Shown piece after piece: positions 35,472 to 64,000 of a stretch of DNA of 64,000 nucleotides. The notes beneath the pieces were generated by a model. The model was not told the DNA's origin. It did no database searches and worked only from the letters and a program-made list of their open reading frames with translations. The first letter of the stretch is position 1. The number at the start of each line of letters is the position of its first letter. The stretch lies in NCBI GenBank assembly GCA_018292915.2, contig JACVVK020000381.1:514001-578000 (forward strand), read 5' to 3'. The stretch is from Batillaria attramentaria (Eukaryota; Mollusca; Gastropoda; Batillariidae). The position numbers and the translations under genes were made by a program.

Positions 35472-36159
35472 TGTCAGAACGCAAGGGTAGTTTAAATGCA
35501 TGCAGTATGAACTTTATCAGTGATTCTTGCAGCAGACAGACATTTATAGTGTTGTGAAAACCTGTGATAATATTTGTGAGGGAGAGGAAGCTCTGTATAA
35601 CGTCATTATGGAATTTAAGTTTGAGAGTAGATCAGAAGTGTTAATTGCAGTTGATGAACATGAATTCAGCAGTGACAGTGATGTGTATATTGGTGCAAAT
35701 GTAAATAAGTGTCCAATGAAGTATCTACTTAAAATGGTTTTGGCATTTCAAGGTTCATGTTGAAACTATATGCGTTAAATTGCTGTAACGTTCCATGAAC
35801 TATTCTGCCAAGATGTAAGCACACTTCACAAGTTTGAACTTCACTCTCGTTGACACGGGATTTAATCCAAACACACAGCAAGTTTTCCAGGTGTACTTTT
35901 ATTTTTACAATCTTGTTTGTGCACAGTTGTGGTTGACTTCTTTCTCGACACAAAGTACAACAAATATGATAGCATTCTTTGTTGGAAAAAAGTACCTTGA
36001 TGCATTTAAGTAAAGAAAGATAAAAGAGAAAAAGAAAAGAAATTTAGCTTGATATAGTCTTTTGAAATGTAAAGGAACTCAATATACAGTTTTGGTCAAA
36101 TGGCTGTTGGAGTAAAACGTAGTACTGACAAAATAACAAACCACCATTCTACTTATGAA

Positions 36160-36610
36160 CAGAAATAGTGAGCATCTTCTACAATGAAAATGAAAACAGA
36201 TGAAAAAAAATCTGGCTTGTGAATTGTGAGCATCTTTTGAAAATGAAAAAAGATGAAAGAAACCAGGCTTTTGAAATGTAGAGAAATTGTGAGTATCTTC
36301 TACAGTGAAAATGAAAACAGATGAAAGAAATCTGGCTTTTGAGATGTAGAGGAATTTAACCTGCAAGGTAAAACAGTTTTGGTCAATTACCTGTTAGAGT
36401 AGAACTGAGCACTGACAGTAATTATAGTTTTGGTCAATGACCTGTTAGAGTAGAACTGAGCACTGACAGTAATTATAGTTTTGGTCAATGACCTGTTAGA
36501 GTAGAACTGAGCACTGACAGTAATTATGTACAAACATTCCACATACAATGACCTGTTAGAGTAGAACTGAGCACTGACAGTGATTATGTACAAACATTCC
36601 ACATACAAAC
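36160..36610. repeat. Two adjoining minisatellites after KIZ
   Basis: 36160-36360 holds three degenerate ~70-bp units around gaaaatgaaaacagatgaaa. 36376-36610 holds five units of 51-57 bp around gacctgttagagtagaactg. They are in the probable KIZ 3' UTR or spacer. AATAAA at about 36724 and 37043 are possible polyadenylation signals for KIZ. Confidence 0.85.
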
Positions 36611-37287
36611 ACAAATTGTGAGCATGTGTAACAATTATAAATGTGAAAGACGGTTAAACTGTGAAAGTTGATTTATGCATAATGCCAGTGGTGTATCACA
36701 CACATTTATAGAAAATGTTTACCAATAAACCATGTGCTTATAAAAAAAAGGTGTGATATATACAAATATTGGTAGTAAGGTATATCATGTGGTTTAGTAA
36801 GGTCATATCACAAACTGGGCTGCTGAATACGGTCTCGGCTTGCCTGTGGCTTGTAAAACATTCGGTGGGGTAGGAAAAATTCCCGGGTACAAGTTTTGGT
36901 TGAAAAGAAAGTAGACATTGAATAAGGCTGGCTTTTGTTCCAAAAGCACAAGTTCACCAATGACAGATGTCCCTTCTACTTTTCACACAGTGGTCACTTT
37001 ACCTATAGCTCTACACTTTGTCATATAAAGTGTTATAAGTTTAAATAAATTAAGTTAAATGTGTATTACATGGGTCTTTTCTTGTCAGGACTACTGACTA
37101 CATGACTTGAGGCAGACTGGTCGCTTCTTGTTCTTGTTAACTAGGGTGGCTGCTTCAACTTTTTCATGTTCAGCAGCCCTGGAAATAACTTCAAGGGCCA
37201 TTAAAAAAAAAAAACATCATTAAAAAAACAAAAAACCCCACCAAACCTTGCTATGCCCCTTCTCACAGTCTTATCTCTCTCTCTGTC

Positions 37288-37320
<33 letters not shown>

Positions 37321-37622
37321 GAGCACAATATTTCAATATAAATCAAATATGTCGTTGTAAAATCTGACTTAGCAGCGTACAGGTGAGGTATGTTCATGAA
37401 AAAGAAAATCTTAATGTCAAAGAAAAAGTTCGCCAGCAAGTCATGAATAGGTAATTTGTAAGCAAAATATGTATCTCATCATCCAAATAAACATCCATAT
37501 AAAAATGACTTCTGAACCAAATATGGTCATTGACAAAACAGTTCATAAAATCACCATAAGCATCATGTTATTAGTTTGCCATGGTACACACAGTCATGTG
37601 TAGAAATGTATAACTAAGAGTG

Positions 37623-37743
37623 GGTGGGTGGGTGTTTGGGAGTTTAACGTCCTTTTCCACCACATACAGGTGATATCAAAGACGGGGCAACGATGAAAAA
37701 GCCAGCACAATATTTGGCCCCAGCCGGGATTCGAACTCAAGAC
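37623..37743 (-). mobile_element. SINE family 2 with 12-bp target duplication
   Basis: Truncated copy flanked by TAACTAAGAGTG at 37611-37622 and 37744-37755. Intergenic between KIZ and the two-pore channel gene. Confidence 0.85.
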
Positions 37744-37759
37744 TAACTAAGAGTGTGTA

Positions 37760-39520
37760 ACCTCTGAAACTAAACCAGAATGCTGTTCAAAGGGAAATAT
37801 TGCATAAATTTTACTCCCTCAAAATGTGTAGAAAAATACATGGTGTGTGAGGTATAGTGATAAAAAGTCAGTTTTGAAAAAGAAAAAGAAAAAAGGGCAA
37901 TGACTGACCACCTAAAAAATATCATTTTCAATGACTATAATATATGTACATGTGTATAAACAGCAGCTTTGCGATGAAGTTCTTGAACTTTACAAGATGT
38001 ACATTACTGCCTGGAATTACTGCTGCAAAACTGAAGTCTATGGTTTATAGTACATGTCCTGAAACAACACATTTAGCATCTCTCCTTCACACACACACAC
38101 GTGCACACACACACACACATGCGCGCGCGCACACATGCACGCACGCACATGCACATACACACACACACGCTTTCTGGTACAATTACTGCATCATAGCGTT
38201 TGTACTGGTCTTCCCTTCACTTTCCCCTGTAAGCACATGCAGCAGAAATTGGAGCTGGTATGTATGCACACCGGCCCGGCATACACAGACAATTATTTCT
38301 CAAACTTCTTGCGATTGGAATGTCTACCTTGCTGAGTGGTCTGCTGCTGGAATGGTGGTAACCAGCCTAGGGTTGAGTTGCACCACAACGTGCAAATGAA
38401 GTGATGACCCTGCCTGCGTGTCCGAAGGAAAATTCACAATGGTTTTTCAAAATCTGTGACAAGACATGAATTTGTAGCCCAGTAATGTGGAACAGTTTGC
38501 TATAGGTGCAAGTGACAGAACAAAATTTCCAGTTTACACAACAGCCCATTGGCCTGAGCTGTGTGGCATCTCTCACTCAACTATCTTTCAGTGATACATC
38601 AATGTCACTGACTATGTAGATTACTGTGGCATGTAACACATTGTCTGTTTCCAAGTATTTCCCTTGTGGATATTAAGACGTGTTGTAATTCTTACATACG
38701 TCTTCGCGTACTTCCCTTGTGGACGGGCTGGAGGCCCAAGACAAGAAAATTCATTCATTGACTGACTGTAGCATGTATCATAAGATGCAAAACTGTTTCA
38801 CACAGATGTGTAATACTCTTGCACGCTATTGTCACAAGGCACATTTTGCCTTAGGCACACCTCCTTTGCTGATGCTTCATGAGTGATGTGATTCGCTTCC
38901 TTCACAGCACAATTTGCCTTGCAGGTCACAGGCGGATATTCTCCAGTAACTGACTTGATATATTGCGAGACTCATAAACACTGACTTGGTGAGGTCACGC
39001 TGAAAGCAGGTGCACATTGTTAGGTCATTGTTCCACACTCATCAAATTCATCAAAATTCATCAATTTTTTCAGTTGAACAGAATCTTGTGACCAACCTCA
39101 GTGATGCAGTGATACAACCTTGATATCATGCTAAAACTAAAGACAAAACAGAATGTGCGCCAATATGCCCACAGGGCAAAATGTAGTGTGACTTCTGTGC
39201 CAACACATTTTATGCCAAATGTGTGCCAAAACAGAAGAACTTCCTGTAAGACAAAGTGTTGTTGAATCACAATCTCTCATGTGATACTGACTTCACAATT
39301 GATCCACTATATAAACCAGTGTTGAGCTTTGCACTTGCCTCCCACAAGAGCTAGTAATGTAACTTTGAGTAAACTTCACACACTGAGGCATCACATGGCC
39401 AAACAAAGTACAACAGACATGCGTACCCATCTGTTGTAAAAAAAAATTCAGTCTCACGGCTCATCGCACATTGCTCAGGAATGATCTCCTGTCACTTGCA
39501 GCCGAAAAATGCTGATATGC
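37760..39520. other. Intergenic/3' UTR stretch without recognised gene
   Basis: Only short (CA)n/(CG) tracts (38090-38168) and AT-rich unique-looking DNA were seen. It probably includes the 3' UTR of the minus-strand channel gene, whose stop codon is at 39526. Confidence 0.5.
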
Positions 39521-39525
39521 TGAAA

Positions 39526-63839
<24,314 letters not shown>

Positions 63840-64000
63840 AGCGTACCTGCTCCCCTACTAGTAATCTACGCCTGCCGCAAAATATGGCACAAACTGGACT
63901 ACTCGCTCCGTTTGTCAAAGTCCTTCCATTCTTACTGTCACGTTGCACACACACACGACCCTAGGTCATGCCGCCGTCAATGGCCTTGTGGTCAATATAC
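63840..64000 (-). promoter_or_regulatory. Upstream region of the two-pore channel gene
   Basis: 161 bp beyond the start codon to the window edge. It holds no recognisable TATA box or repeat. The 5' UTR and promoter are presumed here or outside the window. Confidence 0.35.

Overview
The window is nuclear DNA of an animal. It has spliced genes with GT-AG introns, tRNA-derived SINEs, LINE fragments, an intact RTE-like retrotransposon and many long (CA)n/(GT)n tracts. The gene set (a TPC3-type two-pore channel, kizuna, SDCCAG8 and a divergent ionotropic glutamate-type receptor) together with the repeat style suggests a lophotrochozoan, most likely a gastropod mollusc. The phylum is an inference. 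Nothing looks bacterial or plasmid-like, and there is no CRISPR array or rRNA.

Layout. (1) 141-4355: a tandem segmental duplication of about 2.03 kb carrying a promoter-side region plus the first three exons of a receptor gene; the upstream copy is broken. (2) 2957-10651 (+): ionotropic receptor, 11 exons, 705 aa. (3) 10766-11280: a hairpin-forming inverted-repeat element with an exact 8-bp target duplication. (4) 11281-14430: repeat-filled intergenic DNA. (5) 15105-24374 (-): SDCCAG8, 16 coding exons, 740 aa. (6) 24375-24679: a 305-bp divergent promoter. (7) 24680-35471 (+): KIZ (kizuna), 15 coding exons, 746 aa. (8) 35472-39525: tail-to-tail spacer with minisatellites and a SINE. (9) 39526-63839 (-): a complete TPC3-like two-pore channel gene, 19 coding exons, 877 aa. 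Its introns host a three-level nest of transposons (SINE, then SINE, then RTE LINE), piggyBac-like MITEs, several SINEs with exact target duplications, and very long (GT)n arrays.

I assembled the exon models by hand from splice signals and reading phase. All four models give a length divisible by three with every junction in phase, which is strong internal evidence. No transcript data were available.

Functional themes. SDCCAG8 and KIZ are both centrosome/ciliary-base proteins and share one short head-to-head promoter region, so co-expression is plausible. The receptor has lost the canonical ligand-binding arginine, so it may not sense glutamate. A recurrent unexplained pattern is that tandem repeats sit exactly on splice sites: amplified 5' splice donors in SDCCAG8 and TPC3, an AG-free pyrimidine minisatellite at a TPC3 acceptor, and (GT)n tracts abutting acceptors in KIZ and TPC3.
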